The notes: generated by a model from the sequence alone, not told the origin. 64,000 nucleotides of DNA from Leisingera sp. M658 (GCF_025144145.1 NZ_CP083546.1:1814501-1878500), one strand, 5' to 3'; counted from the first letter of the stretch, positions 1-8,791 are shown. Numbers and translations: made by a program.

Positions 1-720
1 CGCAACCACCGCTGTCTGCACTGAGCCGCCGGCAATCAGCAGGTTGGTGTCATAGCTGCTGTCCACAGTATCGGCGACGCCGATCTTGAGGGTGTTGATC
101 TCCCCTGCATTCACCGGAGCGACAAAGGTCAGGGTGATGGTGAACCCGTCCATTTCGGTGTTGAACTGGTCGCCGGTGTTATCGACATAGACGTTTTCGG
201 TGCCATCGTTGATATTGCCGATCGAGGCGGTGCCGTTGCCGATGGAGACCTGGGCCTCGACCCCGTTCACCCATACGCCGACCACGTCATTGTATTGCGA
301 ATTGGCGAACTCGGGGTATTCCTCGGACGACAGCACAAAGTCGATGGTCAGCAAGTCGCCTGCAGGAGTGAAGTCGATCTCCAGAAACGAGGCATCGCGG
401 GTGGCGGCACCGGCCAGAGCGTTGAAATCCGCGTCGTTGTTGGCGCCGGTGGTATTGGTGCTGGTGTTGCCGCGGACGTTGGTGTTGGTGGTGCCGCTGC
501 TGTTGGTAAAGTCGCGGGCGTAACCGGTTGACAGGATCACGCCGGAATCTGCGGGCGCCACGCCAGGTGTGGTTGTATCAGCGCCGGAATAGATGCCCGA
601 TGACAGGGCATCGCCGCTGTAGCTGGCGTTTTCAACCGTGACGCCGTCGCCAAAAATTTCCTCCGCCATCTGGGTGGCAGTCGCAGAGGAGTTAATGTTC
701 AGTTCCGTTGCCGTGGCCAT
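1..720 (-). CDS. choice-of-anchor L domain protein (3' end outside window)
   Basis: This gene reads leftwards from an ATG at 718-720 and stays open for 240 codons to the window edge, so the C-terminus is missing. There is no classical signal peptide. The N-terminal region opens with a run (MAEEIFGDGVTVENASYSGD) that matches the start of choice-of-anchor L domains. Near residues 130-155 it carries the family hallmark FVLSSEEYPEFANS followed by QYNDVVGVWVNG. Proteins of this family are secreted or surface proteins with varied C-terminal anchors; in roseobacters they are often long and end in calcium-binding or Hint-type modules, but that part cannot be seen here. Secretion and adhesion are inference. 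Confidence 0.75.
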   Translation of the reverse strand, partial: MATATELNINSSATATQMAEEIFGDGVTVENASYSGDALSSGIYSGADTTTPGVAPADSGVILSTGYARDFTNSSGTTNTNVRGNTSTNTTGANNDADFNALAGAATRDASFLEIDFTPAGDLLTIDFVLSSEEYPEFANSQYNDVVGVWVNGVEAQVSIGNGTASIGNINDGTENVYVDNTGDQFNTEMDGFTITLTFVAPVNAGEINTLKIGVADTVDSSYDTNLLIAGGSVQTAVVA

Positions 721-866
721 AACAGACAGCGCGCCTCCGGGTGTGCGAGAATTTACGATCACTTACCGGAATGCTGGGGAACTGAGACAGAACTGTGGCG
801 GACTGGCGCCGAAATCCTGGAGTTTACTCGAATTTTAGGGATATTTTAAGAAAGCCGGATAGCAAG

Positions 867-889
867 AGGCGGCCCGGAACAGGCCGCCT
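867..889 (-). terminator. hairpin downstream of mmsB
   Basis: An 8-bp perfect inverted repeat (AGGCGGCC / GGCCGCCT) with a 7-nt loop lies 43 bp past the stop of the minus-strand dehydrogenase gene. The U-tract is poor, so this is a weak terminator or an mRNA 3' end stabiliser. Confidence 0.4.
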
Positions 890-931
890 GACAGGTCATT
901 TGTTCAAAGCCTGCGGTTGAGGAGGCAGGCC

Positions 932-1807
932 TCAGCCGTTGCGGCTGCGTGTCTCAAACCGGGGCAGCATGGCGGAAAAGTCCATGCCTTTGCCGTCTTC
1001 GTCCTCGACGAATTTCTTGTACAGCGCCATGGCCAGTTCACCCATCGGCGTGTCGGCGTCGGCGCTGGCCGCGGCTTGCTGGCTAAGGCCCAGGTCCTTC
1101 AGCATCAGCTCAGCCGCAAATCCGGGCTGGTAATTGTTGTCGGCAGGCGATTGCGGGCCGACGCCGGGGGCGGGGCAATAGGCGTTCATGGTCCAGCTAT
1201 AGCCGGAGGAGGTGGAGACCACATCGAACATCTTCTGCCGGTCCAGACCCAGCTTGTCCGCCAGCGCAAAGGCTTCGCAGGTGGCGATCATGGTGACGCC
1301 GAGGATCATGTTGTTGCAGATCTTGGCGGCTTGGCCAGCGCCGGCCTCGCCGCAATGCACAGCCTTCTGGCCCATGATATCAAACAGCGGTTCGGCGGCG
1401 GCAAAGGCATCAGCCGAGCCGCCGGCCATGAAGGTGAGCGTGCCGCCGGCCGCACCGCCGATGCCGCCGGAGACCGGGGCGTCCACGGACAAAAGACCTG
1501 CGGCGTCGGCCTGTTCGGCCACCGCGCGGGCCGAGTCCACATCAACGGTGGAGCAGTCGATGAAGGCAGCGCCCTTGGTCATCGCCGGGATGATCTCAGC
1601 GGCGACAAGGCGCAGGATGGCGCCGTTGGGCAGCATGGTGATGACGGCCTCTGCACCTGCCGCGGCCTCGGGGCCGGAGGCGGCCATGGTCACGCCTTCG
1701 ATGCTGACATCGGCCATATCAAAACCGGTGACCTCATGGCCTGCCTTGGCTAGGTTGGCGGCCATCGGCCCGCCCATGTTGCCAAGCCCGATAAATCCGA
1801 TTTTCAT
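932..1807 (-). CDS. mmsB: 3-hydroxyisobutyrate dehydrogenase
   Basis: NAD-dependent oxidation of 3-hydroxyisobutyrate to methylmalonate semialdehyde, a cytosolic step of valine catabolism. The 291-residue length is normal for the family. The N-terminal Rossmann motif GFIGLGNMGGPMAANL is at residues 4-19. The substrate-binding signature DAPVSGGIGGAAGG is at 109-122, and the catalytic lysine lies in GQAAKICNN (K162). The ATG overlaps the stop of the upstream hydrolase gene by 4 bp (ATGA), implying translational coupling. Its product is the substrate of MmsA, encoded at 13263-14762. The assignment is firm at family level and supported by the neighbours. Confidence 0.93.
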   Translation of the reverse strand: MKIGFIGLGNMGGPMAANLAKAGHEVTGFDMADVSIEGVTMAASGPEAAAGAEAVITMLPNGAILRLVAAEIIPAMTKGAAFIDCSTVDVDSARAVAEQADAAGLLSVDAPVSGGIGGAAGGTLTFMAGGSADAFAAAEPLFDIMGQKAVHCGEAGAGQAAKICNNMILGVTMIATCEAFALADKLGLDRQKMFDVVSTSSGYSWTMNAYCPAPGVGPQSPADNNYQPGFAAELMLKDLGLSQQAAASADADTPMGELAMALYKKFVEDEDGKGMDFSAMLPRFETRSRNG

Positions 1808-2850
1808 GAGAGTTCCTCCTCGAATGTCAGTGCATCAGCGCCCAAGGGCGCCAGCATGTCTTCAATCGCCTGGGCCGGCACCGGCTGGCCCGCATATTGC
1901 CATTTCGGATTGCGGTCCTTGTCAATGATCTGGGCGCGGATGCCCTCCAGGAAATCGCTCTGGTCCATGGCGCGGAAGGTGAAGCGGTATTCCAGATCCA
2001 GCGCCCGGCGGATGGCAGGGCCATCAGCACGCAGGCGGCGCAGCATTTCCAGCGTGCAGGCCATCGACAGAGGCGAGTTGCGGCTAAGAGGCTTCAGCGT
2101 CGCGGCGGCAAAATCGCTGCCCTCGGCCTGGAGGCTGGCTTGAATGTCTTCCAGTGAGTCCTTGGCGAAATGGCGGGTGATATCCGCCAGTGCCGGGCGC
2201 AGCTTTCCTTGCGGAGCGGGCAGGGCGGCGTCCTCCACCAGTTTGGCGCTGCCGGTTTCTTCCAGCGCGGATATCAGTGCGGGCCATTGCTCTTGCGGGA
2301 TGAAAAAGTCAGCAAAACCAGCCAGGATCGCGTCATCCGCGCCCATCCGGGCCGCGGTCATGCCAAGATATTCACCCAAATGGTCCGGCGCCAGCGCCAG
2401 CATCAGCGAACCACCCACATCCGGCACCAGGCCGATGCCGACCTCGGGCATGGCAATCTGACTGGTCTCGTTCACAACCCGGTGGGTGCCATGGCAGCCG
2501 ATGCCAACACCGCCGCCCATTGTGAAGCCCTGCATGAAGCTGGTCACCGGTTTCTTGTATTCGAAAATCAGCGCGTTCAGCCGGTATTCATCGCGCCAGA
2601 AGGTGCGGCCATAGCTGTAGTCGCCCTTGGTGCCGGTATCATACAGCTCGGCAATGTCGCCACCGGCGCAAAAGGCCTTGTCGCCCTCGGCGTCGATCAC
2701 CACCAGCTTGACAGTGTCATCCTGGGCCCAGCCGCGCATGGCGGCATCAATCGCCATGCACATCTCATAGCTCATCGCGTTCAGCGCCTTGGGGCGGGTA
2801 AAGGTGATGCGGCCGGCCTGGCCGGTCTTGCGGATATGGATATCACTCAT
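1804..2850 (-). CDS. 3-hydroxyisobutyryl-CoA hydrolase (enoyl-CoA hydratase superfamily)
   Basis: Crotonase-fold protein of 348 residues, the usual length for 3-hydroxyisobutyryl-CoA hydrolases and longer than the ~260 of plain enoyl-CoA hydratases. CAGGD at residues 61-65 and the glycine-rich FMQGFTMGGGVGIG build the oxyanion hole. AMPEVGIGLVPDVGGS carries the Glu and Asp expected of the hydrolase branch. It releases 3-hydroxyisobutyrate for MmsB, with which it overlaps by 4 bp, and sits 51 bp downstream of an acyl-CoA dehydrogenase gene. The order dehydrogenase, hydrolase, mmsB follows the valine pathway. A separate enoyl-CoA hydratase for methacrylyl-CoA is not in this cluster. Confidence 0.88.
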   Translation of the reverse strand: MSDIHIRKTGQAGRITFTRPKALNAMSYEMCMAIDAAMRGWAQDDTVKLVVIDAEGDKAFCAGGDIAELYDTGTKGDYSYGRTFWRDEYRLNALIFEYKKPVTSFMQGFTMGGGVGIGCHGTHRVVNETSQIAMPEVGIGLVPDVGGSLMLALAPDHLGEYLGMTAARMGADDAILAGFADFFIPQEQWPALISALEETGSAKLVEDAALPAPQGKLRPALADITRHFAKDSLEDIQASLQAEGSDFAAATLKPLSRNSPLSMACTLEMLRRLRADGPAIRRALDLEYRFTFRAMDQSDFLEGIRAQIIDKDRNPKWQYAGQPVPAQAIEDMLAPLGADALTFEEELS

Positions 2851-2901
2851 CCTGGGTGCTCCATCGTGGTGTTGCGCCGGTGTAATTCTGTCGGCTGCAG
2901 T

Positions 2902-4041
2902 TTACTCAGCTATCAGCTGGCGGGCGACGATCAGGCGCATGATCTCGTTGGTGCCTTCCAGGATCTGATGCACCCGCAGGTCGCGGACGATCTTCTCGAC
3001 ACCGTAGTCGGCCAGATAGCCGTAGCCGCCGTGCAGCTGCAGGCAGCCGTTGGCCACATCAAAGGCGGTGTCGGTGACCATCAGCTTGGCCATGGCGCAA
3101 AACTTGGAGGCGTCATGCGCGCCGGTATCCAGCTTCCACGCCGCCTGGCGCAGGAAGGTGCGGGCAGCCTGCAGGCGGGTTTCATATTCCGCCAGCCGGA
3201 ACTGCAGCGCCTGGAACTGGTTGATGGACTTTCCGAAGGCCTTGCGCTCGGACATATACTGCACGGTCTGGTCCAGCGCCGTCTGGGCGCCGCCCAGGGC
3301 ACCAGCCGAAATGTTCAGCCGCCCGCCGTCGAGGCCTGCCATGGCGTAGGAAAAGCCCTTGCCTTCCTCACCGATCAGGTTGTCCGCCGGGATCGCGCAA
3401 TCGTCGAATTGCACCTGCGAGGTGGGCTGCGCCTTCCAGCCCATCTTGTCCTCCAGCGCGCCGAACGACAGGCCCTGCGCGCCATCCTCGACCACCACAG
3501 TGGAGATGCCCTTGGGGCCATCCTCGCCGGTGCGGCACATCACGACATAGGCGTCGGAGTAGGAGCCGCCGGAGATGAACGCCTTGGTGCCGTTCAGCAC
3601 ATAGCCCTCATTGCTGCGCTCGGCGCGGGTTTTGAGGGCGGCGGCGTCGGAACCGGAACCGGGTTCGGTCAGGCAATAGGAGAAGATCTTCTCCATTGTG
3701 CAAAGCGCGGGCAGCCATTTCTGCTTGGTCTCTTCAGAGCCGAACTTGTCGATCATGCCGCCGCACATGTTGTGGATCGACAGGAACGATCCAATGGCGG
3801 GGTCCGCCATCGCCAGTGCTTCGAACACCAGAGTGGCATCCAGGCGCGAGAGGCCGGAGCCGCCGTATTCCTCGGACACATACAGCCCGCCAAATCCCAG
3901 CTCTGCCAATCGCGGCCACAGGGATTTGGGGATGGTGCCGTCTTTTTCCCACTGCCGGGAATGCGGCGCGATATTTTCCTGGCCGAACGCATGAGCCATA
4001 TCGAAGATGGCCTGCTGTTCCTCAGTCAGCGCGAAATCCAT
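2902..4041 (-). CDS. acyl-CoA dehydrogenase, probably isobutyryl-CoA dehydrogenase
   Basis: FAD-dependent acyl-CoA dehydrogenase of 379 residues with all three family domains. The helical N-terminal part starts MDFALTEEQQAIFDMA. The central beta domain contains CLTEPGSGSDAAALKTRA. The C-terminal domain has the conserved LHGGYGYLADYGVEKIVRD and the catalytic-base region QILEGTNEIMRLIVAR. It passes electrons to electron-transfer flavoprotein. Placement ahead of the 3-hydroxyisobutyryl-CoA hydrolase and mmsB genes points to isobutyryl-CoA, the valine branch, as substrate. Short branched-chain relatives cannot be excluded from sequence alone. This gene heads the three-gene operon; the repeat-rich region 4042-4693 lies upstream. 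Confidence 0.85.
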   Translation of the reverse strand: MDFALTEEQQAIFDMAHAFGQENIAPHSRQWEKDGTIPKSLWPRLAELGFGGLYVSEEYGGSGLSRLDATLVFEALAMADPAIGSFLSIHNMCGGMIDKFGSEETKQKWLPALCTMEKIFSYCLTEPGSGSDAAALKTRAERSNEGYVLNGTKAFISGGSYSDAYVVMCRTGEDGPKGISTVVVEDGAQGLSFGALEDKMGWKAQPTSQVQFDDCAIPADNLIGEEGKGFSYAMAGLDGGRLNISAGALGGAQTALDQTVQYMSERKAFGKSINQFQALQFRLAEYETRLQAARTFLRQAAWKLDTGAHDASKFCAMAKLMVTDTAFDVANGCLQLHGGYGYLADYGVEKIVRDLRVHQILEGTNEIMRLIVARQLIAE

Positions 4042-4158
4042 AAGCAGCTCCTCCCGTCGCTCAGATGAATTGAACAGTTGTTTATTTAATAGCGGGCACG
4101 CGGCGCTGAGGCAAGCTGCGCAAATGCAAAGCCACCGTGCAGTTTGTGGCGGTGTAGC

Positions 4159-4337
4159 GGGACACTTCGCGTTGCAGTGCGGGACACTTCCCGTTGCAGC
4201 AACTCATTTTTGCAATTCCCCTGATTTTTAGGCCTGAAACCGGGGTTTAGCCAGCCCGGATCTGCACCGGTTCCGGGTTTTGACGCCGGGATTTTGGGAC
4301 ACTTCGCATTGCAGTACGGGACACTTCCCGTTGCAAT
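4159..4337. repeat. paired 22-bp direct repeats in a 650-bp non-coding stretch
   Basis: The stretch 4042-4693 has no convincing gene. It holds four copies of GGGACACTTCSCRTTGCA, starting at 4159, 4181, 4296 and 4318. Each pair is spaced exactly 22 bp, and the two pairs are 137 bp apart, so a unit of about 40 bp is itself directly repeated with few mismatches. The second member of each pair also forms a small palindrome, CGGGA-N4-TCCCG. Such spacing suits multiple protein-binding sites, for example transposase sites at the ends of IS21-type elements or an operator array. The function is unknown. Confidence 0.6.
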
Positions 4338-4693
4338 ACCCGGCAATCCGCCGCCCAAACCGTAAAAAAACGCCGGGCGGCAGAGGGTTTTAAAGGGTGT
4401 TTAAAGGGCTGTTGTAGGGGTTGGCGGGACTATCCGGTCATTCGCCGCTGGTGCAGAATGGAAAGTACGGCGCGCCCGGTTTGCGCGCCAAGCGGGCATT
4501 GCAAAGACAAATGAACGGTCCAAAAGCAGGGGCGCCAAGGGAAAATGCCGAGGTACTGCAAGGGCGACTGAGGCATTTACCCGGTCTTGGATTGAGCTCT
4601 GACTTCAAGGGTGCTGACGGAAGCCTTCAGAATGTCGCAAATTACATTGCAAACAGGCACGCCCGGGTCGGGTCGGCCTGCGTGGCGGGCTCT

Positions 4694-6625
4694 TCATTGT
4701 AGTCCGTGTGCGGACCCCGCCGTCGAGAGAATCAGCTTTGCCAGTTTAGTTGAATAGGTCTTCGTGATGTGGTTCTGGTCAAAGATAACCAGTTTCCCTT
4801 CGCCATCGACTGACGGGCAATTCTCTGGCCCGCAAAAGAAGTCAACGGTGCCGACAAAGCTGTCGAACTCGTTGGCCAGCCGGTGCGTCGGGGTGGTCCT
4901 GGCTTCCTGCACGGTCCGTGGAATGGATTGCGGTTCAGTCAGATTGCTCCGCAATCGTTGAAGCTCATACGCTGCAACGGGCTCGTCAAAGATCGGGCCT
5001 TCCTGGATCAATACTGTCTGCAGACCCGCTTCTTTGAATGTTTCCAAGGCCAGGCGGATTTTCTGACGGACAGCTCCGGGAGACACGCCCTGCCCGTCAA
5101 TCAGAACATTTCCCGCGGAGGAGGCGACAGACAGGTTTCCAGTGATCAATACAGTCTTGGCATCCGGAAGATTCATGATCCGTTTCATGGCCTCTTCATG
5201 GGTTTTGGCCGAGCAGGTTGATACACTGGTGTTGCGAAGTCCCAGCACTGGAGGGCAGGCATCGGAAACAAAGGCCATGCCGGCGATGCCGTTTTCATCA
5301 GCAATCAGATCCATCCCGTGCAACAGCGCCCCGGCCAGGCTGTCTCCCCACAATACCAAGGTCACTGGCTGGTCTACGGCACCAAACCGGCAGTATTTCA
5401 ACCCGACGTTTGCCACAGAATCTGCGCAATCCTGCCAATGGCCGGATTGTCCGCTGTATTCAACAAGGTCAGCCGGCGCGTGGTCCAGCGCCCATTTGTA
5501 GGAGGGAATGGCCAGATGATTGTGCCGCACAGTCACCATCAAAGCCGCGGTAGCCCCTGCTGTCAGGACGAAACAGGCTGACATGCAAGCGGTGAATTGT
5601 TTCAGAGAGGCTGTGCGGCGGAACGGCTTCTCAACCACCCAGTAGCTGAAAACAGCCAGTAGAAACGTCAGTGTAATCAGCTCAAAAACATGCTGATCGA
5701 AAGACGCCGAACCGAAGCGGTGCTTAAAAAATGCGAAGATCGGTTGATGCCACAGATAGGCACTGTATGAGATCAAACCAACTGATATCATCGGCTTGGC
5801 GGAAAGCAGCCGGTGAACCAGGCTTCCCGGTGCTGCAAAAAGTATGATCAGTACGGTACCCAACACGGGAGGCAAAGCATAAGCGCCTGGAAACCTGGTT
5901 GTTTCCGTGTAGATGAACACCGGAGCCAGGATCATCAGCAGCCCCATCGCTGCAAGCATCCCGGCATGGCTTGCCCCTGGAACAGCGCCATCGCGGCGCA
6001 GGAGCATGGCCGCAAATACGCCGGCCAAGAGTTCCCAGCCCCGGGGCGGGAGCAGGAAAAAGGTGGCCGAAGGGTGGTGCGAAAGCCCCCAGTGCGACAG
6101 CGCCAGGCTGATGGCAAACAGCAGTGCCAAAGCTCCCGTCACGGCTCGCCCGCCAAGGGGCATCAACAGCATCAGCAGCAGTGGATAGATAACGTAATAC
6201 TGCTCTTCAACCGCAAGGCTCCAGGTGTGGAGCAGGGGCTTGAGCTCGGCTGCAGTATCAAAATACCCCGCTTCCGACCAGAAGTGGAAATTCGACAAGA
6301 AAAACAATACCCCAACCAGGCTTTCCAAAAAATCCTTGAGGTCGCGCGGCATCAGCCAGCTCCAGGCGAAAGGCAGACTTGCCAGCACCACGAAGAACAG
6401 AGCCGGCAGAATGCGGCGCGCACGGCGCTGATAGAACCGAAGGACAGAGAATTCCCCGCGCTCAAGCTCGTTAAAGATGATTGAGGAAATCAGGTAACCG
6501 CTAATGACAAAAAACACATCAACACCGATGTAGCCGCCCCCAAACGGCGCAATGCCGGCATGGAACAGGATAACGGGTACGACCGCTAAGGTCCGGAGGC
6601 CATCAATTTCGCTGCGGTATTTCAT
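4694..6625 (-). CDS. acyltransferase 3 with C-terminal SGNH domain (O-acyltransferase)
   Basis: Membrane O-acyltransferase of 643 residues. Residues 1-370 form a multi-pass acyltransferase-3 domain: YRSEIDGLRTLAVVPVIL at the start, GVDVFFVISGYLIS near 34-47, the RRARRILPAL loop near 67-76 and SLAVEEQYYVIYP near 136-148. The C-terminal half is an extracytoplasmic SGNH domain with the nucleophile motif LWGDSLAG (GDS at 427-429) and a catalytic DxxH pair at D616 and H619. Proteins of this OafA/OatA architecture acetylate O-antigen, capsule or peptidoglycan sugars. No polysaccharide cluster is adjacent; the gene stands alone in an accessory patch and its substrate is unknown. Confidence 0.88.
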   Translation of the reverse strand: MKYRSEIDGLRTLAVVPVILFHAGIAPFGGGYIGVDVFFVISGYLISSIIFNELERGEFSVLRFYQRRARRILPALFFVVLASLPFAWSWLMPRDLKDFLESLVGVLFFLSNFHFWSEAGYFDTAAELKPLLHTWSLAVEEQYYVIYPLLLMLLMPLGGRAVTGALALLFAISLALSHWGLSHHPSATFFLLPPRGWELLAGVFAAMLLRRDGAVPGASHAGMLAAMGLLMILAPVFIYTETTRFPGAYALPPVLGTVLIILFAAPGSLVHRLLSAKPMISVGLISYSAYLWHQPIFAFFKHRFGSASFDQHVFELITLTFLLAVFSYWVVEKPFRRTASLKQFTACMSACFVLTAGATAALMVTVRHNHLAIPSYKWALDHAPADLVEYSGQSGHWQDCADSVANVGLKYCRFGAVDQPVTLVLWGDSLAGALLHGMDLIADENGIAGMAFVSDACPPVLGLRNTSVSTCSAKTHEEAMKRIMNLPDAKTVLITGNLSVASSAGNVLIDGQGVSPGAVRQKIRLALETFKEAGLQTVLIQEGPIFDEPVAAYELQRLRSNLTEPQSIPRTVQEARTTPTHRLANEFDSFVGTVDFFCGPENCPSVDGEGKLVIFDQNHITKTYSTKLAKLILSTAGSAHGLQ

Positions 6626-7040
6626 TGTACAATCCGGCTTGGTTCCGCGGCGATATACATGTGCAACCCACCTGCCGCGAGCAAAAATTACCGGTCGGCC
6701 AGCGCCTCAACACTGTCTTCGACTAAACGAGCATACCAATTGTAGTAGGTACGTGACCGTCCGGTCAGGGCGCTCTGGCGCAATGGTGAGGAACGTTGCT
6801 ACGCTGCGATGGCAGCGTTTCCCACCCATTAGGTAGGGTTCTCCGGGCGGACATCATTATTGCGCCGCGGCTTGAGTTCATTTTGCGGCGTCCTGAAAAT
6901 CTGCTTAGCGCCGTACGTGGCGTACTACACATGCGTGGAAATGCTGGGGGGCCAATGACTTCAATGGGCTCAAAATGACAGCCCGCGCCGTTAGCCGCGG
7001 CTGCCGCCTTTCCTGGCCCAGCTTGTGTCTGGCAGTTTGG
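6626..7040. other. intergenic stretch between acyltransferase and phage remnant
   Basis: No gene is supported here apart from a 17-codon reading frame at 6991-7044, which overlaps the end of the phage D gene and probably represents the cut start of the next tail-region gene. A small palindrome (TGACC-N4-GGTCA, 6754-6767) is present. The prophage/host junction is probably near 6990. Confidence 0.4.
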
Positions 7041-7044
7041 TCAT
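6991..7044 (-). pseudogene. truncated start of a phage gene downstream of D
   Basis: Seventeen codons (MTKLPDTSWARKGGSRG) open at an ATG that overlaps the stop of the D gene as ATGA, the arrangement expected for the next cistron of a phage tail operon. The frame then stops. The short length and the loss of any further phage-like sequence suggest that this is the remnant of a gene cut at the prophage edge. Confidence 0.35.
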
Positions 7045-8021
7045 GAATTGGCCTTCTCGTTATCGCGTTCGGCTTGGAAACTTGTCGTCAATGTGCCCGC
7101 CAGTGTGTGGGTGACGCTTGTAATCAGCCATTCCCCCTCCAGTTCGGGCTTGATGCCGGTCAGGTTCACTTTGGCCTCGGCCATCAGGTCACCCCAAAAG
7201 CCGCCCAGGTTGATATTGACGGTGCCGCTGGCCCGGCCGCTGCGTTCCAGGGCGGCGTCGGCCGCGCGCTGTGCTTCGTTCTGGGACGGGTAGCGGTGGC
7301 GCAGCTTCAGCTTCGGGTCTTTGTCTCCGGCTTTGCAGGTCTGCACCTTGGCGGTGCCCAGGTCGGTCCATTCCACAATAACGCAGCCGTATTTGCCGCG
7401 TCCGTTGATCTGCCAGTCACCGGAGGCAATCTGGCTGCGGTGGACGTCAAAGACAGGCAGGTCGGAACCGTCAGCGCCTTTGTTCTCGCCGCGTTTGGCA
7501 AACACCAGGGCACCGCCTGCGGGCTTGGAAACGGCGTCCAGGTCCTGGGCCAGGCGGGTGAGGAAGTTCAGGTCGCTCTCGCTGGTTTGCGCCAGATAGG
7601 CGTAGACGTGGGCCTTCAGGCTGTCGCTGATGACGGCTTTCAGCCCATGCTCCCCAGCGATTTTGCCCACCAGCTCCTCCACGGTGACCTTGTGCCAGGA
7701 GCGGGTTTTCTTGGCGCGGATCCCGCCCAGCATATCGGCGGCCTTGGCTCCGATCGTCATGGTGTCCGGTGCCAGTTCGCCGCTGATTTCATCGACGGTG
7801 AATTGCCCCAGTTCGACCAGGTCGCCGGTGAAGCCCAGGGCAATGTCCAGCTTGGCGCCGGTCGCGGGTAGGGCGACCGCATAGTCGCGGTCGTCAACCT
7901 GGATCTCGGCGCGGTCTGACTTGCTGCCCGCCTCATCGACAATGGTCAGCCCGATAAGCCGGTCGGCAAAGTTGCCGGTGACGTCGGAGCCGTCAGCAAT
8001 GATCCGGAAGGCAATTTTCAT
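7041..8021 (-). CDS. phage late control gene D protein (P2-like tail protein)
   Basis: This 326-residue protein is a complete P2 gpD-type (VgrG-fold) tail hub protein. Landmarks are the N-terminal MKIAFRIIADGSDVTGNFADRL, the beta-rich region IGAKAADMLGGIRAKKTRSW, and the family motif YLAQTSESDLNFLTRLAQDLDAV near residues 145-168. In myovirus tails this hub sits between tube and spike. It follows a cut tail X gene by 3 bp, the order tail X then D seen in many alphaproteobacterial P2/Mu-like prophages. No other tail, head or integrase gene is present, so it is part of a decayed prophage or tail-like particle rather than a working phage. Confidence 0.85.
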   Translation of the reverse strand: MKIAFRIIADGSDVTGNFADRLIGLTIVDEAGSKSDRAEIQVDDRDYAVALPATGAKLDIALGFTGDLVELGQFTVDEISGELAPDTMTIGAKAADMLGGIRAKKTRSWHKVTVEELVGKIAGEHGLKAVISDSLKAHVYAYLAQTSESDLNFLTRLAQDLDAVSKPAGGALVFAKRGENKGADGSDLPVFDVHRSQIASGDWQINGRGKYGCVIVEWTDLGTAKVQTCKAGDKDPKLKLRHRYPSQNEAQRAADAALERSGRASGTVNINLGGFWGDLMAEAKVNLTGIKPELEGEWLITSVTHTLAGTLTTSFQAERDNEKANS

Positions 8022-8024
8022 GAC

Positions 8025-8211
8025 TTACCCCCAAAGCCGCACAGGCTTGCGCACGGTTGCGGGCTGCGTGGCGGGCAGGGTGATTTCCAGCCCTTTCGGC
8101 AAATCCGGGCCAAGCTGGGCCAGACCCGGATTTGCCTCATAGACAGTCACGGCCATATCTTCGCGGCCGTAGTGATCCTTGCAGATCTCATCGATCATAT
8201 CGCCTTCACTA
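8025..8211 (-). pseudogene. phage tail protein X, 5' end cut by an IS5-family element
   Basis: The frame encodes the core of a LysM-like P2 tail X protein (SEGDMIDEICKDHYGRED, then VYEANPGLAQLGPDLPKG and ITLPA). About half a dozen N-terminal residues normally precede EGDMID. The left terminal repeat of the insertion sequence begins at 8212 and replaces them. The only ATG in frame, at 8214-8216, is supplied by that terminal repeat, so any product would start with an IS-derived codon. It is called a pseudogene because its own start, ribosome-binding site and promoter are gone. Confidence 0.75.
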
Positions 8212-8572
8212 GGCATTGTTGCAGAACTCTGACCGCTAAGGATTCACATCACGAATCCATGCGGTTAGACGGGTTAGATGAGCAAGCCCGCACCTGCCCG
8301 CTACCGCACGACGAATTGGTCCAGCTACAACGATGCGCTCAGGAAGCGCGGGTCGCTTCTGATCCGGTTGGACAAAGAGATGACCTGGCTCGCGCCGCAT
8401 GAAGGGCGACCGGGGCGTCCACCAGTCTTCTCGAACTCGGCGATCCAGTTCTGCCTGTCGATCAAGGTTCTGTTCAAGTTGCCACTCCGGCAGACCGCCG
8501 GGATGGTCGCCAGCCTTTTGCACCTGTGGACTGGCCCGTTCCCGATTTCTCTACACTGTGCCGCCGGCAGAG

Positions 8573-8615
8573 TGAGATGGGACCGTGGCCCCAGTGGGGC
8601 CGCGTAAGCCCATAG
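8573..8615. repeat. palindromic insert B in the IS5 transposase
   Basis: About 43 bp interrupt the transposase between CRRQ and TLAVQIPYRRAD. The insert is a nested palindrome. The outer arms are ATGGG (8577-8581) and CCCAT (8609-8613). The inner stem is GGCCCC (8587-8592) and GGGGCC (8596-8601) around an AGT loop. Its flanks differ from those of the four neighbouring elements. Confidence 0.6.
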
Positions 8616-8670
8616 AACGCTGGCCGTCCAGATCCCGTATCGCCGCGCCGATGGTCCGTTGAACCTGCGT

Positions 8671-8709
8671 CCCCTCTCGGGACATTGCTATGCAATGCCC
8701 TGCCGGGCA
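8671..8709 (-). repeat. small palindromic element A, copy 1
   Basis: A 39-bp net insertion in the IS5 transposase. It has CCCCTCTC at one end, TGCCGGGCA at the other and a stem CATTGC/GCAATG with loop TAT, extended by GGG/CCC. Orientation is reversed relative to copies 2 and 3. It keeps the reading frame open. Confidence 0.75.
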
Positions 8710-8791
8710 ACGGACAGCACCGGGATCAAGTTCCTTGGCGATGGTGAGTGGCAGGCCCGCAAGCACGGCGTTCAGGGGCGACGCCAATCGC

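Noticed and set aside
2170-4068. Long plus-strand frame opposite the hydrolase and acyl-CoA dehydrogenase
   Set aside because: Spans two identified genes on the other strand and has no domain of its own.
4086-4358. Minus-strand frame of 90 codons over the repeat cluster
   Set aside because: Its residues simply mirror the DNA repeats, there is no ribosome-binding site and no family resemblance.
4421-4702. Plus-strand frame of 93 codons before the acyltransferase gene
   Set aside because: No motif, unlikely composition, and it runs into the 3' end of a well-supported gene on the other strand.
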